64,000 nt of DNA from Arthrobacter terricola (GCF_004354015.1 NZ_SMRU01000018.1:1-64000), one strand, 5' to 3'; positions 45,136 through 53,730 are shown, counted from the stretch's first letter. Notes: generated by a model not told the origin, from the sequence alone. Numbers and translations are program-made.

Positions 45136-46712
45136 CAGGACGGGTATTCTGCCTGGGGTCCGGTGTAGGCGCCGTTGGCCGCGGCGCTCCCGGCCGCGTT
45201 CGAGAAGGTTTCAGCGCTTCCGGTCATCCCCACCTGATTCTCGTCGGTGTGTGCGATTGAGATTCCAGGCAGGTCGCGGGGTGCGGCGATGGTCGGGGCC
45301 ATCAGCGGCTCTGCTGTCCCGGCTTCGGCGCCGTTCTTTGGCCGGCGGCGGCGGCCGATCCTCAGCTCGTTCAGCAGAATGTTCAGTACGATGGCGGTGA
45401 TTGCGCCTGAGGCGATGCCCGAGCTGAAAACGGTCTGCACCTCCGAGGGGAATTGGGCGTAGAAGTTCGGGGCCGCGATGGGCAGAATCCCCATGGTCAG
45501 CGTAGCCGCGACGATCAGGGCGTTGACTGCCCCCTGCTCGCTGTCGTGGAAGTCGACCTTGCTCAGCGTGTGCACGCCGTTGACTGCGACGAGGCCGAAG
45601 ATGGCGATACCGGCACCGCCGAGGACGGGCAGCGGCACGGTGGCAACGACAGCGGCCGTGATCGGGAACAGCGCGAGCACAATAAGGATGATCCCGCAGG
45701 CGGCCACGGCGTAACGGCTCTTGACCCTGCTCATGATGAGCAGCCCGATGTTCTGCCCGTAGGCGCTGGCCTGGAACCCGTTCAGACCGCCGCTGACCAC
45801 GGAGCCGAGGCAGTCCGCCCGCAGCCCGTTGGCGACATCCTTGGCGGTGACGGGCCGCTCGACGATGTCTCCGATCGCGAGCATATCGGCTGTGGCCTCG
45901 GTCATGATCACCAGCATGACGATCAGCATCGAGATAATGGCGGCCACGTCGAATTTCGGGGCGCCAAAGTGGAAGAGGCTGGGCACTTCAAAGACCTTTG
46001 CCGTGCCGATCTGGCTGAAGTCCGTGAGCCCGAGCGGGATTGAGATCAGCGTCCCCAGCACCATCGCGACCAGCATGCCCACCCGCTTCGTGAAACCGGG
46101 CACATACTTCACGATCAACAGGGTCAGCACCAGGGTGACAATCCCGACGAAGACGTTCTTCATGGAACCGAAGTCGGGGGTTCCCGGCGTTCCCTGCATC
46201 CACCCGATCGAGATCGGTATCAAGCTCAGACCGATGACGGTCACCACGGAGCCCATCACGAGCGGGGGAAAGAACTTCAGCAGCTTGCTGTAGACAGGCG
46301 CCAGGAAGAACATCACGGCAGCCGCCACTATCACCGCGCCGACGATCACCTGCATGGCGACCGCTCCGTCAGGATGGTTTTTGCCGATGGCAATCATTGA
46401 TGCGATTCCTGAGAAGGAAACGCCCTGGACAAGCGGCAGGCGAACCCCGACCTTCCAGATCCCCAAAGTCTGAAGCAAGGTGGTCAGCCCGGAGGCCAGC
46501 AGGCTCGCGCTGATCAGGAAGATCAGGTCACTGAGTGGGAGGTGAAGCGCCGTTCCGATGATGAATGGCGGGGCGATGATGCCCGCGTAGGCCGCCAGCA
46601 TGTGCTGTGCTCCCAGGGTGAACAGCTTGCCCGGGGGCAACAGTTCATCGACCGGGTGCGTTTCCGGGCCGCTGTTCATGCGGCTCCTGAGCGTCTTGAG
46701 ACGACTCATCAT
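45135..46712 (-). CDS. NCS2-family uracil/xanthine permease
   Basis: 525 aa from the ATG at 46712 (AAGGAGAGC upstream); an in-frame upstream extension has no homologous look. NCS2 features: 'FTLGAQHMLAAYAGI' in TM1, 'GISIAM'-type 'GVSFSGIASMIAIGK', the substrate-binding Glu region 'MTEATADMLAIGDI' and 'GFQASAYGQNIGLL'. NCS2 carriers import nucleobases, urate and analogues by proton symport. First gene of the left arm; its promoter faces the GntR promoter across 382 bp containing two TTGGGATCCCAA sites. The C-terminal 70-residue tail is unusually long and low-complexity. Confidence 0.93.
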   Translation of the reverse strand: MMSRLKTLRSRMNSGPETHPVDELLPPGKLFTLGAQHMLAAYAGIIAPPFIIGTALHLPLSDLIFLISASLLASGLTTLLQTLGIWKVGVRLPLVQGVSFSGIASMIAIGKNHPDGAVAMQVIVGAVIVAAAVMFFLAPVYSKLLKFFPPLVMGSVVTVIGLSLIPISIGWMQGTPGTPDFGSMKNVFVGIVTLVLTLLIVKYVPGFTKRVGMLVAMVLGTLISIPLGLTDFSQIGTAKVFEVPSLFHFGAPKFDVAAIISMLIVMLVIMTEATADMLAIGDIVERPVTAKDVANGLRADCLGSVVSGGLNGFQASAYGQNIGLLIMSRVKSRYAVAACGIILIVLALFPITAAVVATVPLPVLGGAGIAIFGLVAVNGVHTLSKVDFHDSEQGAVNALIVAATLTMGILPIAAPNFYAQFPSEVQTVFSSGIASGAITAIVLNILLNELRIGRRRRPKNGAEAGTAEPLMAPTIAAPRDLPGISIAHTDENQVGMTGSAETFSNAAGSAAANGAYTGPQAEYPS

Positions 46713-46896
46713 GGTGCTCTCCTTCTTGGTAGAGACGTTTTGAGGGCCAAACGGATCAGGACCGGACCGACACGGCGCCGGGGTATTACCGCGAATCCCT
46801 GAGTCTTGAGTTTCTGGTGTGTGAAATCCGGCCCGAGGCGAACAGATCAGTGTTCTCAGCCTGATGCCGGCAATATGCAATCGAAGCAAGGATGGT

Positions 46897-46916
46897 ATCC
46901 CAATTTGGGATCCCAA
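46897..46916. promoter_or_regulatory. GntR operator copy 1 (TTGGGATCCCAA)
   Basis: ATCCCAATTTGGGAT (46897-46911, perfect with a single central T) overlaps TTGGGATCCCAA (46905-46916, perfect 12-bp). Three half-sites in all. Read on the minus strand this 20-mer is nearly the same as copy 2. Confidence 0.72.
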
Positions 46917-47025
46917 GATCAAGGTAAATGTGAGATGGCACACGAGTCAAGAGGTCTGGAGAACTTTAAAAATCCGGATTCGCGGGACTATTGACTCATT
47001 TAGCGTCGCCGACTTAAGCTCATTT

Positions 47026-47044
47026 TTGGGATCCCAATTGAGAT
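47026..47044. promoter_or_regulatory. GntR operator copy 2 (TTGGGATCCCAA)
   Basis: TTGGGATCCCAA (47026-47037) is the second perfect copy, again followed by a degenerate third half-site (TTGAGAT). It lies 57 nt upstream of the GntR start, in opposite orientation to copy 1 at about 120 bp. Paired sites of this kind suggest looping or cooperative repression of both arms. Confidence 0.72.
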
Positions 47045-47094
47045 CCGGGCTCTGACAACTATGAGCTTCTGAATCCGACTCTCAAGGGGGACAC

Positions 47095-47742
47095 ATGGCC
47101 CAGCAGCTCGAGGAAACACAGCGTGAACGACCACTGCGCGAGACGATCCGCGATACCCTCCGGACCCGGGTCTTCGAGGGACATTATGCAGCGGGGACGC
47201 GCCTTGTTGAACGGGATCTGGCGGCGGAGTTCGGTGTGTCGCGGCTCCCGGTCCGGGAGGCGCTGCGGATGCTGATCCAGGAGGGCATCCTCGCCGAACG
47301 GGCCCCGCGCGGTTCAGTGGTCGCGGGTCTGAGCGATAAGGATGTCGCAGATTTGTTCGATGTGCGCCTTTCACTGGAGGTGCTGGCGTGCCGGCTGGCC
47401 GCCCAACGTGCGACACCGACCGACATCGCCCGGCTCGACTCGCTCCTCGCCCGCGCCTCGGATGCGCTGGCTCGAGGCAGCATCAACGAAGCGCACCGTG
47501 CAAACAGCGAATTCCATGACGAAGTCACCCGCATCGCCGATAACGGCTTCCTGCGGACGGCCCTGGAACCGCTGCAGGGGCGCATGCACTGGATCTTCAG
47601 GCATGTCACCGACCTGCCTGAACTCGTACAGGAGCACCGCGACCTGCTTACTGCCATCGCAAGCGGGGACGCGGACCGTGCCGCGAAGCAATCGGCCCTG
47701 CACATTCAGAAGTACCTCGAACAGTATCCGGATACGGTCTGA
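47095..47742 (+). CDS. GntR/FCD-family transcriptional regulator
   Basis: 215-aa FadR-type regulator. The winged helix 'RPLRETIRDTLRTRVFEGHY' to 'VERDLAAEFGVSRLPVREAL' occupies residues 10-75. The FCD effector domain shows metal-ligand histidines in 'NSEFHDEVTRIADNG', 'LVQEHRDLLTAI' and 'SALHIQKYLEQ'. AAGGGGG precedes the ATG. It starts the right arm and sits beside two TTGGGATCCCAA sites, so it very likely controls both arms. Inducer unknown, probably a small carboxylate from the pathway. Confidence 0.93.
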   Translation: MAQQLEETQRERPLRETIRDTLRTRVFEGHYAAGTRLVERDLAAEFGVSRLPVREALRMLIQEGILAERAPRGSVVAGLSDKDVADLFDVRLSLEVLACRLAAQRATPTDIARLDSLLARASDALARGSINEAHRANSEFHDEVTRIADNGFLRTALEPLQGRMHWIFRHVTDLPELVQEHRDLLTAIASGDADRAAKQSALHIQKYLEQYPDTV

Positions 47743-47791
47743 CGATGCCCGCCGGTGCGCAGCCAACCTCACCTGCCAAGGAGAACCGAAC

Positions 47792-48607
47792 ATGAGGCTC
47801 CTTGTCGTCAGCCCGAACGCATGCCACGAGGTGGCGGAACTAGTCCGCGTCGAGGCTGAAAGATCCAAAGCACCCACCACTGCACTGACGTTGCGTGCGG
47901 CCACGCGCAGCCCGGGGAACATCGAGACCGGTTTTGGATCACTCGCGGCAGCAGTAGCTGTCGCGGAACTCATTTCAGCGCAGCGCGGCAACGTGGACGG
48001 CGTCTTGGTCGCTTCCTTCGGCGACACCTGGATCCCCGAACTGCAGGAACTCATCGATGTTCCTGTGCTGGGTATGACGGAGGCCGCGCTTTGCGCTGCG
48101 GCCCTTCAGGGCCGCAGGATCTCCATCGTCACCGTCTCGGAGCGTCTCACGGCGCGCTACCGGGACAGCGTCGAGTACTTCGGCTTCAGCCGTCGGCTGG
48201 CCTCGATCCGTGGAATAAGGGAACCCCTCCGCGGCATGGGCAAAGTACAGGAGCACTTCAGGCCGACCCTCGTCGAGCTGGCCCGTCTGGCCGTGACCGA
48301 GGACGGCGCCGACGTCGTCATCCTGGCCGGGGCGCCTCTGGCCGGGCTCGCCAGGGACATCCGGCCGGAAATCGAGGTACCCGTGGTGGACGGGGTAGGA
48401 GCCGGAATCAGATTCGCGGAAGCGATCGTCGGGCTGCACTCCGGATCCCGCCGCGCAGGATCGTTCACCGCTTCGCCGCCCAAACGCAGGGTTGGACCCA
48501 GCCCGGCCATCAATGCCGTACCTGGCGTCAGCCGGGCCGCGGACGAATTCAGCACACCGAGCCTGGCTCAGGCTCTTACATCGAAAGGGGTACCATCCCA
48601 TGGCTGA
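47792..48607 (+). CDS. Asp/Glu/hydantoin racemase homologue lacking both catalytic cysteines
   Basis: 271 aa from the ATG at 47792 (AAGGAGA upstream). The fold signature of hydantoin/allantoin racemases is clear ('GSLAAAVAVAELISAQ', 'VASFGDTWIPELQELID', 'VPVLGMTEAALCAAALQG'). However, the first catalytic Cys (usually ACFSDP/CFGDP) is Ser75, and the second (usually GCAGM) is Ala181 in 'VILAGAPLAGLA'. A two-base cysteine racemase mechanism is therefore impossible. It may catalyse a different reaction, bind the next enzyme or be inactive. The last 40 residues are low-complexity. The gene overlaps the hydantoinase start by 8 nt. Confidence 0.85.
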   Translation: MRLLVVSPNACHEVAELVRVEAERSKAPTTALTLRAATRSPGNIETGFGSLAAAVAVAELISAQRGNVDGVLVASFGDTWIPELQELIDVPVLGMTEAALCAAALQGRRISIVTVSERLTARYRDSVEYFGFSRRLASIRGIREPLRGMGKVQEHFRPTLVELARLAVTEDGADVVILAGAPLAGLARDIRPEIEVPVVDGVGAGIRFAEAIVGLHSGSRRAGSFTASPPKRRVGPSPAINAVPGVSRAADEFSTPSLAQALTSKGVPSHG

Positions 48608-50135
48608 TCTGGTGATCGCCGACGGTCTTGTCGTCAACGCTTCCGGCGCCCGGAGGGCGCACGTAGTGGTCGAGAACGGCCGCATTGCGGCTATCCTTGA
48701 CGCCACCGAGCCCGTTCCGGCTGCAGACCGGGTGATCAATGCCGACGGTCGGGCCGTCATCCCCGGAGGCGTCGACGGGCACTGCCACGTTGCCCAGGTC
48801 ACGGGACGCTACCGAACGCTCGACGATTTCGCCATCACCTCAACCGCCGCGTTGTGGGGCGGCACAACGACCATCGTCGACTTCGGCATCCCGCGGGACG
48901 ACTCCGAAACCCCCCTCCAGGCCGCACGGAATAAACTCGCACTCGCGAAGGAGTCCCGCTGCGACGTCGCCCTGCACGGCTCCGTCGTCTCGTGGGACGA
49001 TACCGTCCCCGCGCAGCTCGAGGAGCTCGCCGCGCTCGGCATCCGCTCCGTGAAGATGTACATGACCAACCGCGGCTCGACCATGGCGGACAACGACACG
49101 GTCCTGAAAGTCATGAAAGAGATGGTCCGGCTCGACGGCCTCACCTACATTCACGCCGAGCACGACGCGATGATCGTCCACTGCACCCGGGAGCACGCCG
49201 AGGCTGACCGGATCGGTATCGAGCACCTCCACGAGACCCGGCCTGAGCTGACCGAAGAAGCATCCGTTCGCGAAGTCCTCGCGATGGCCGAATACACCGG
49301 AGCGCCCGTGTACTTCGTACACCAGTCCACGCCGGGCGCAGTCGATCTCGTCACCGACGCCCGGGCACGTGGCCTTGATGCCCACTCCGAGACGTGCCCG
49401 CATTACCTCGTGCTCGACGACGGCGTCTATGCCTCCCGCTTCCCCGAATGGTTCGCTTGCTGCCCGCCAATGCGTTCCCGGAAGACCGTCTCGGCCCTGC
49501 GCGGCCGCTTCGCAGACGGCTCAATCCACACGATCTCAAGCGACCACTCCTGCTACGACCTCACCCAAAAGCGCGAACGCACGGACGACATCCGCCAAAT
49601 GCCACACGGCCTCCCCGGCGTCGAAACGCGGATGCCAGTCGCCTTCACCGCCCTCAGCGAGGCATTCCTTGAGAGCAGAACAGGCGTTGAAACCGCGCCA
49701 GGCACTGCAGCCACCATGGACAACGAAGCCCTGCTCTGCCGCTTTGTCGAGATGTTTTCAACGGCCCCGGCCCGCATTAATGCCATTCCCGGAAAAGGGG
49801 TTATCGCCCCCGGTTACGACGCCGACTTCGTGATCTTCGATCCCGGCGAAGCCCGAACTGTCGTAGCATCCTCCCTGCACATGGGAACGGACTTCTCCCC
49901 ATTTGACGGGAAAGTGCTACACGGATGGCCCCAAGTCGTCGTCGCCGCGGGAACCGTTGTCCTCGACGAAGCAGGCTTCCACGACCCCGGACCGGTGGGA
50001 CGCTTCCTGTCCCGCCTCGGCTACCGCGAGACCGCCACGCACCCAGGGACCATGGACGCGTCGGCGCCACTCCTTCCAGGGCTGCAGGCCGCAGCCCACA
50101 GCGCCCGACCGAACGTCGGCGCAAAGGCGAAATGA
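48600..50135 (+). CDS. D-hydantoinase/dihydropyrimidinase-family cyclic amidohydrolase
   Basis: 511-aa amidohydrolase. Binuclear-zinc ligands are visible: H61-x-H63 in 'GGVDGHCHV', the carboxylated Lys152 in 'RSVKMYMTN', H185 in 'TYIHAEH', H241 in 'YFVHQST' and D315 in 'TISSDHSCY'. It opens the ring of hydantoins or dihydropyrimidines by amide hydrolysis in the cytoplasm. The usual partner, an N-carbamoyl-amino-acid hydrolase, is absent from the locus. The ATG at 48600 is preceded by AAGGGG and overlaps the racemase-like gene; the stop overlaps the next gene. Confidence 0.92.
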   Translation: MADLVIADGLVVNASGARRAHVVVENGRIAAILDATEPVPAADRVINADGRAVIPGGVDGHCHVAQVTGRYRTLDDFAITSTAALWGGTTTIVDFGIPRDDSETPLQAARNKLALAKESRCDVALHGSVVSWDDTVPAQLEELAALGIRSVKMYMTNRGSTMADNDTVLKVMKEMVRLDGLTYIHAEHDAMIVHCTREHAEADRIGIEHLHETRPELTEEASVREVLAMAEYTGAPVYFVHQSTPGAVDLVTDARARGLDAHSETCPHYLVLDDGVYASRFPEWFACCPPMRSRKTVSALRGRFADGSIHTISSDHSCYDLTQKRERTDDIRQMPHGLPGVETRMPVAFTALSEAFLESRTGVETAPGTAATMDNEALLCRFVEMFSTAPARINAIPGKGVIAPGYDADFVIFDPGEARTVVASSLHMGTDFSPFDGKVLHGWPQVVVAAGTVVLDEAGFHDPGPVGRFLSRLGYRETATHPGTMDASAPLLPGLQAAAHSARPNVGAKAK

Positions 50136-50860
50136 TCATGGCAACCGCCCGCCCGACACGGATCGGCATGATCGTCCCGTCATCGAACACATGCCTCGAA
50201 CCGATGAGCTACAGGCTCCTAGGCGACCGAGAAGACGTCACCATCCACTCAACACGCATCCCTGTGACCCGCATAGCGCTCGACTCCGGCTCGGACCAGC
50301 AGTTCGACGTAAAGGGCATGCGGAACGCCGCCGAGATGCTCGCAACCGCCGATGTCGATGTCATTGCCTGGAACGGCACCTCGGGTTCGTGGCTCGGGCC
50401 CGAACACGACCGTGAAATCGTCGCAGAGATCACGGCTGCCACAGACATCCCCGCCACGACATCCACCTTGGCCTACCTCGACGCCTTCGAAGCTTCCGGC
50501 ATCAAGACAATCGGCCTGGTGACACCGTATACGGCCGACGTCAACCTCCAGGTGATCGAGCGATACAAGGAAGCAGGGGTGCAAGTCACCGGCCACCACG
50601 CACTCGGTCTCATCGACAACGAGTCATTCGCACGCGTCGCACCTTCCGACCTTGTGGGCCCCTCCCTGGAACTCGCTGCACAGAGCCCGGACGCTCTGGT
50701 GTACCTCTGCACGAACCTGTACGCAGCACCCATTGTCGCGGACATTGAAAATCAGGCGCATATCCCGGCCCTCGACTCGGTAGCCGTCACACTCTGGCGC
50801 TGCCTCCAGATCGCCGGCGCTCCGCTGCTATCTCCGCGCTGGGGCAAGTTGCTCACGTGA
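50132..50860 (+). CDS. Arylmalonate decarboxylase / maleate isomerase-like Asp/Glu racemase-fold protein
   Basis: 242 aa (ATG at 50132 overlapping the hydantoinase stop; ATG at 50138 is a close alternative). The start 'RIGMIVPSSNTCLEP' places it in the maleate isomerase/arylmalonate decarboxylase branch. The first catalytic position is 'WNGTSGSWLG', with Gly82-Thr-Ser where maleate isomerases have Cys; the second site keeps Cys193 in 'LVYLCTNLYA'. One C-terminal Cys plus an N-terminal GTS is the decarboxylase pattern. A malonate-type decarboxylation is therefore plausible, and would be consistent with a pathway from substituted barbiturates. Confidence 0.85.
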   Translation: MIMATARPTRIGMIVPSSNTCLEPMSYRLLGDREDVTIHSTRIPVTRIALDSGSDQQFDVKGMRNAAEMLATADVDVIAWNGTSGSWLGPEHDREIVAEITAATDIPATTSTLAYLDAFEASGIKTIGLVTPYTADVNLQVIERYKEAGVQVTGHHALGLIDNESFARVAPSDLVGPSLELAAQSPDALVYLCTNLYAAPIVADIENQAHIPALDSVAVTLWRCLQIAGAPLLSPRWGKLLT

Positions 50861-51077
50861 CCGGACCAGCTGCACCCTCAGGCAACGGCCCGAAGTGGCG
50901 TGCCGGGACCGGAGCAGGGGGATCAGACCTCAGCGCCAGAGCGCAATAACGACGGCGGCACCTCCTACCGTCGTGGCGATCAATGACATAGCACCTACGA
51001 AATGTGGGCATCGACGTCGTCTATGCCGTTCCGGATGGAGGCCGCTCTGCCGGGAGGCTGCGGGGTGGGGATTGTGT
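50861..51077. other. Gap between the right arm and the VanZ-like gene
   Basis: No gene, operator or terminator identified. Confidence 0.3.
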
Positions 51078-51656
51078 TCACATGTGTAGTCGGATGATGA
51101 ACAGGAAGTAGCACCAGACGGGCATCGAAAGCAGTGACAACCCGGCCATTGCAGTCCGTACCCGGGATGGCTTGCGCAGGATCGCTGAGAGCAGCCGGAA
51201 TACGAGCATTCCGATGAGTCCTCCGACGCTGTTCAGGATCACGTCGTCGATGTCCGATGCTCCAACCGCGAACACGCCCTGGATGATCTCTACGGCGACG
51301 CTGACCGAGGCGACCGTGAGCATGGTCAGCCATGCGGCCGCCCGGTGTCGGAGCCACGATGCGTAGGCTCCGAGCGGGATGAAGATCAGGATGTTCCCGA
51401 CGACGTTGGCGAACGCCACTCTCGCGGTCCCTGGCGAGTGGCTGAACGCATATTCGGCGATGCTTGCGAACGGGATGAGATTGATCGATCTCTCCGAACC
51501 CGGTGCACGGGAGAAGAGAAGCAGCCTCAGCAGGAAAGCCGCGTAGAGGGCGAAGACGGCGACGATCGCGACGGTCTCCGCTTTCGCCCGCTTCGTGGCG
51601 GGTCGCCGACTCGGCACATCATCTGCGACCGCGGCGGGTTTCGGTTGTACACCCAT
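51078..51656 (-). CDS. VanZ-like membrane protein
   Basis: About 192 aa from the ATG at 51656; the frame is open to 51794. Four or five membrane segments ('TVAIVAVFALYAAFLLRLLL', 'VGNILIFIPLGAYASWL', 'TVASVSVAVEIIQGVFAVGA', 'LSLLSMPVWCYFLFII') and the VanZ signature 'INLIPF' and 'GASDIDDVILNSVGGLIGM'. VanZ proteins confer low-level teicoplanin resistance in some cocci; most actinobacterial members are of unknown function. The start is uncertain because GGGG lies directly on the ATG. Confidence 0.85.
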   Translation of the reverse strand: MGVQPKPAAVADDVPSRRPATKRAKAETVAIVAVFALYAAFLLRLLLFSRAPGSERSINLIPFASIAEYAFSHSPGTARVAFANVVGNILIFIPLGAYASWLRHRAAAWLTMLTVASVSVAVEIIQGVFAVGASDIDDVILNSVGGLIGMLVFRLLSAILRKPSRVRTAMAGLSLLSMPVWCYFLFIIRLHM

Positions 51657-51879
51657 CCCCAGGACGGTACAGAGGGAACCTGTCGTGCTCCTGTGAGACC
51701 TGGACTCGACAACCGACGCCGAAGAGCGCAACGCTGCCGACCGTGGATCCTTGTCCCACGAAAGCCACCGCGACGATACCGGGTTTAGCAACACTCCGTG
51801 GGTCGTTGCACTCGCTTCAATGCTGACGATGGATACACCGATTCAACCAGACCCGCGTCCGGCCCGGGGTTTGAACTGC

Positions 51880-53646
51880 TTAAATGCTCCGTTTCAGCCC
51901 GACGTGGGCAGTCCGATATCCGAGCCGGGTGTAGAAGGCCCGGGCCCGTTCCCGTGCTTCGTCGGTGGTCACTTGTGCCAGTTGTGCTCCGCGGGCACGC
52001 CCGAAATCGTGTGCCCACTCAAGCATCGCGGTGCCCAGGCCACGTGAACGTTCCGCGGCCGCGACCCGAAGCCCCTCGATCTGCAGCCGGGAAGAACCGC
52101 CCCGGGAAAGACCCGGAATGATGGTCAACTGCATCGTGGCGACGATGCGGTCGGCACCATTGCGGACAACCCCCAGATAGTTGGACTTGTCGCGGACAAC
52201 CGCGTCATAGGCCGCCTCGTAGCGTTCGAGCTCGACGCACTCACGATCGGGACCGAACTGATCATCGGATAGCAGCCCGGCGATGGCTCCAACGTCATCG
52301 CGGCTCGCCCGTTCCAGCCTGAAGGTCCGGCCCGCCACCCTCAGCAGTCCTCGGACCGAGGATCGTGCATCCGCCTGCAAACGAGCGACCAGCAGGTCGA
52401 GCCATCCGCCGACGTTGGCTCGAGCCTCAAGGGTGTCGGGATAGCGGCATCTCAAGTGAAGACCGGACTCGTCCAGGATGAACCAAAGCATCACGCCGTC
52501 GGTGTCGATTGCCGCGCTCACGTATTGCGCGTCGAGTCCGATGGAATCGATCCGTACCGGCAGCCTGCGCAGGTCCAGCCAGGAGATCGCGAACATGCCG
52601 GGAGCCACGGGCATGCCGCCCCATGGAGCCAGCACGTCAGCGAGCGGCCACGAGCCAAGCCGCACAGCTTCTTTTACAGCAGCCGCCGCGGCGCGCGGCT
52701 CAGCGACCGCCGACTCAAGTACCGAATTGGTGATGAACCAGCCGACCGAGTCATGCCATTTGTCCTCGAAGCGGCTGTGCACGGGAAAGACTGCCCGTAG
52801 CGGGCTCCCCGCCAACTCGCGGGTTACCGCAGTCATAGCAACAACTGCGAGGGCGAGCGTCGAGACACCGTCGTCGCGGGCCTGCGCAGCAAAGGCGGCA
52901 CCGTCGTCGAGATCGAACACATCGCGCACTTCCACACGCTCGCGATGCGGAGCGGGCGCGCCTAGGGGCAACGGGAACTGCGGCATGACGCCGCCGCTGT
53001 CACCGATGATGTCTTTCCAGCGTTGACGGACGTCGTCCGGCGCCGCATTGCGATCCAGCAGTGCTTGCGTGTGTTCTTCGAATGCCGACACTTGCCCGGG
53101 CAACGGTTCGCGGCCCGCCTTCCCGGCATCGAGCGCCGACAGCAGGTCGCGCGCGATCACCAACATGGACCACATATCGACGTGGGCGTGGTCGGCCGCA
53201 ATCACGACGGTGAGTCCAGCGGCAGTCTCCAATACGCACAGCCGGTGGGAGGGCTGTGCGTAGGGGGAACATGCCGCGTCGAGAATGTCCCGCGCCGCGT
53301 CATTGACGGCCTGACCGGGAGAGATCTGATGCTCAACCCATGTTCCCGGACCAATCTCGATTTCGTGAAGCTCCGGCTCACCATCAGCACCGGCGACGAA
53401 TGCCGTCCGCAGAGTGCCATGACGGGCGATGACCGCCAGCCAGGCGTCGGCAATTGACTCACGACGGGTTGGTGCAGGCAGCCGAAAAGACAACGCCATC
53501 CAGGAGCCGGGGCGTTCGCCTGCCCTCACATGGAGCCGTTGGTCAAAGGACACTGGAAGACGACGCTTGGGCGCAGACACACTGACGTCGTAGCCCCAAA
53601 GTCGTCCGAACGGTAGGCGCAGGTGCGAGACGTTGGTCAGCCGCAT
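51880..53646 (-). CDS. NRPS-condensation-like domain fused to a GNAT acetyltransferase
   Basis: 588 aa in one frame. Residues 1-430 have a chloramphenicol-acetyltransferase/condensation fold. The HHxxxDGxS motif appears as D152-H153-A-H-V-D157-M-W-S160, keeping the second (catalytic) His and the Asp. The later 'VFPVHSRFEDKWHDSVGWFI' corresponds to the C-domain latch region (family: V.GR.. / VG.F.N). Residues about 440-588 form a GNAT domain ('SRLQIEGLRVAAAERSRGLG' acetyl-CoA loop, 'AFYTRLGYR' tail). No carrier-protein or adenylation domain is nearby, so it may acylate or amidate a small molecule directly. Divergent from an alpha/beta hydrolase. Confidence 0.8.
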   Translation of the reverse strand: MRLTNVSHLRLPFGRLWGYDVSVSAPKRRLPVSFDQRLHVRAGERPGSWMALSFRLPAPTRRESIADAWLAVIARHGTLRTAFVAGADGEPELHEIEIGPGTWVEHQISPGQAVNDAARDILDAACSPYAQPSHRLCVLETAAGLTVVIAADHAHVDMWSMLVIARDLLSALDAGKAGREPLPGQVSAFEEHTQALLDRNAAPDDVRQRWKDIIGDSGGVMPQFPLPLGAPAPHRERVEVRDVFDLDDGAAFAAQARDDGVSTLALAVVAMTAVTRELAGSPLRAVFPVHSRFEDKWHDSVGWFITNSVLESAVAEPRAAAAAVKEAVRLGSWPLADVLAPWGGMPVAPGMFAISWLDLRRLPVRIDSIGLDAQYVSAAIDTDGVMLWFILDESGLHLRCRYPDTLEARANVGGWLDLLVARLQADARSSVRGLLRVAGRTFRLERASRDDVGAIAGLLSDDQFGPDRECVELERYEAAYDAVVRDKSNYLGVVRNGADRIVATMQLTIIPGLSRGGSSRLQIEGLRVAAAERSRGLGTAMLEWAHDFGRARGAQLAQVTTDEARERARAFYTRLGYRTAHVGLKRSI

Positions 53647-53730
53647 GGCGGTATCCTATCGTCCCAGATAGGTTGAACGCCCAACGCAGCCGCTCGAGGT
53701 GAGGCGGTCAGTGACGAAACGAGGAGCCTG

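Larger units (their letters stand above)
46713..47094. promoter_or_regulatory. Divergent control region of the cyclic-ureide locus
   Basis: 382-bp gap between the divergent NCS2 permease and GntR genes. No gene is seen in it. It is AT-rich from about 46860 to 47060 and holds two palindromic GntR-type sites, listed separately. One lies nearer the middle and one just upstream of the GntR start. Confidence 0.6.
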
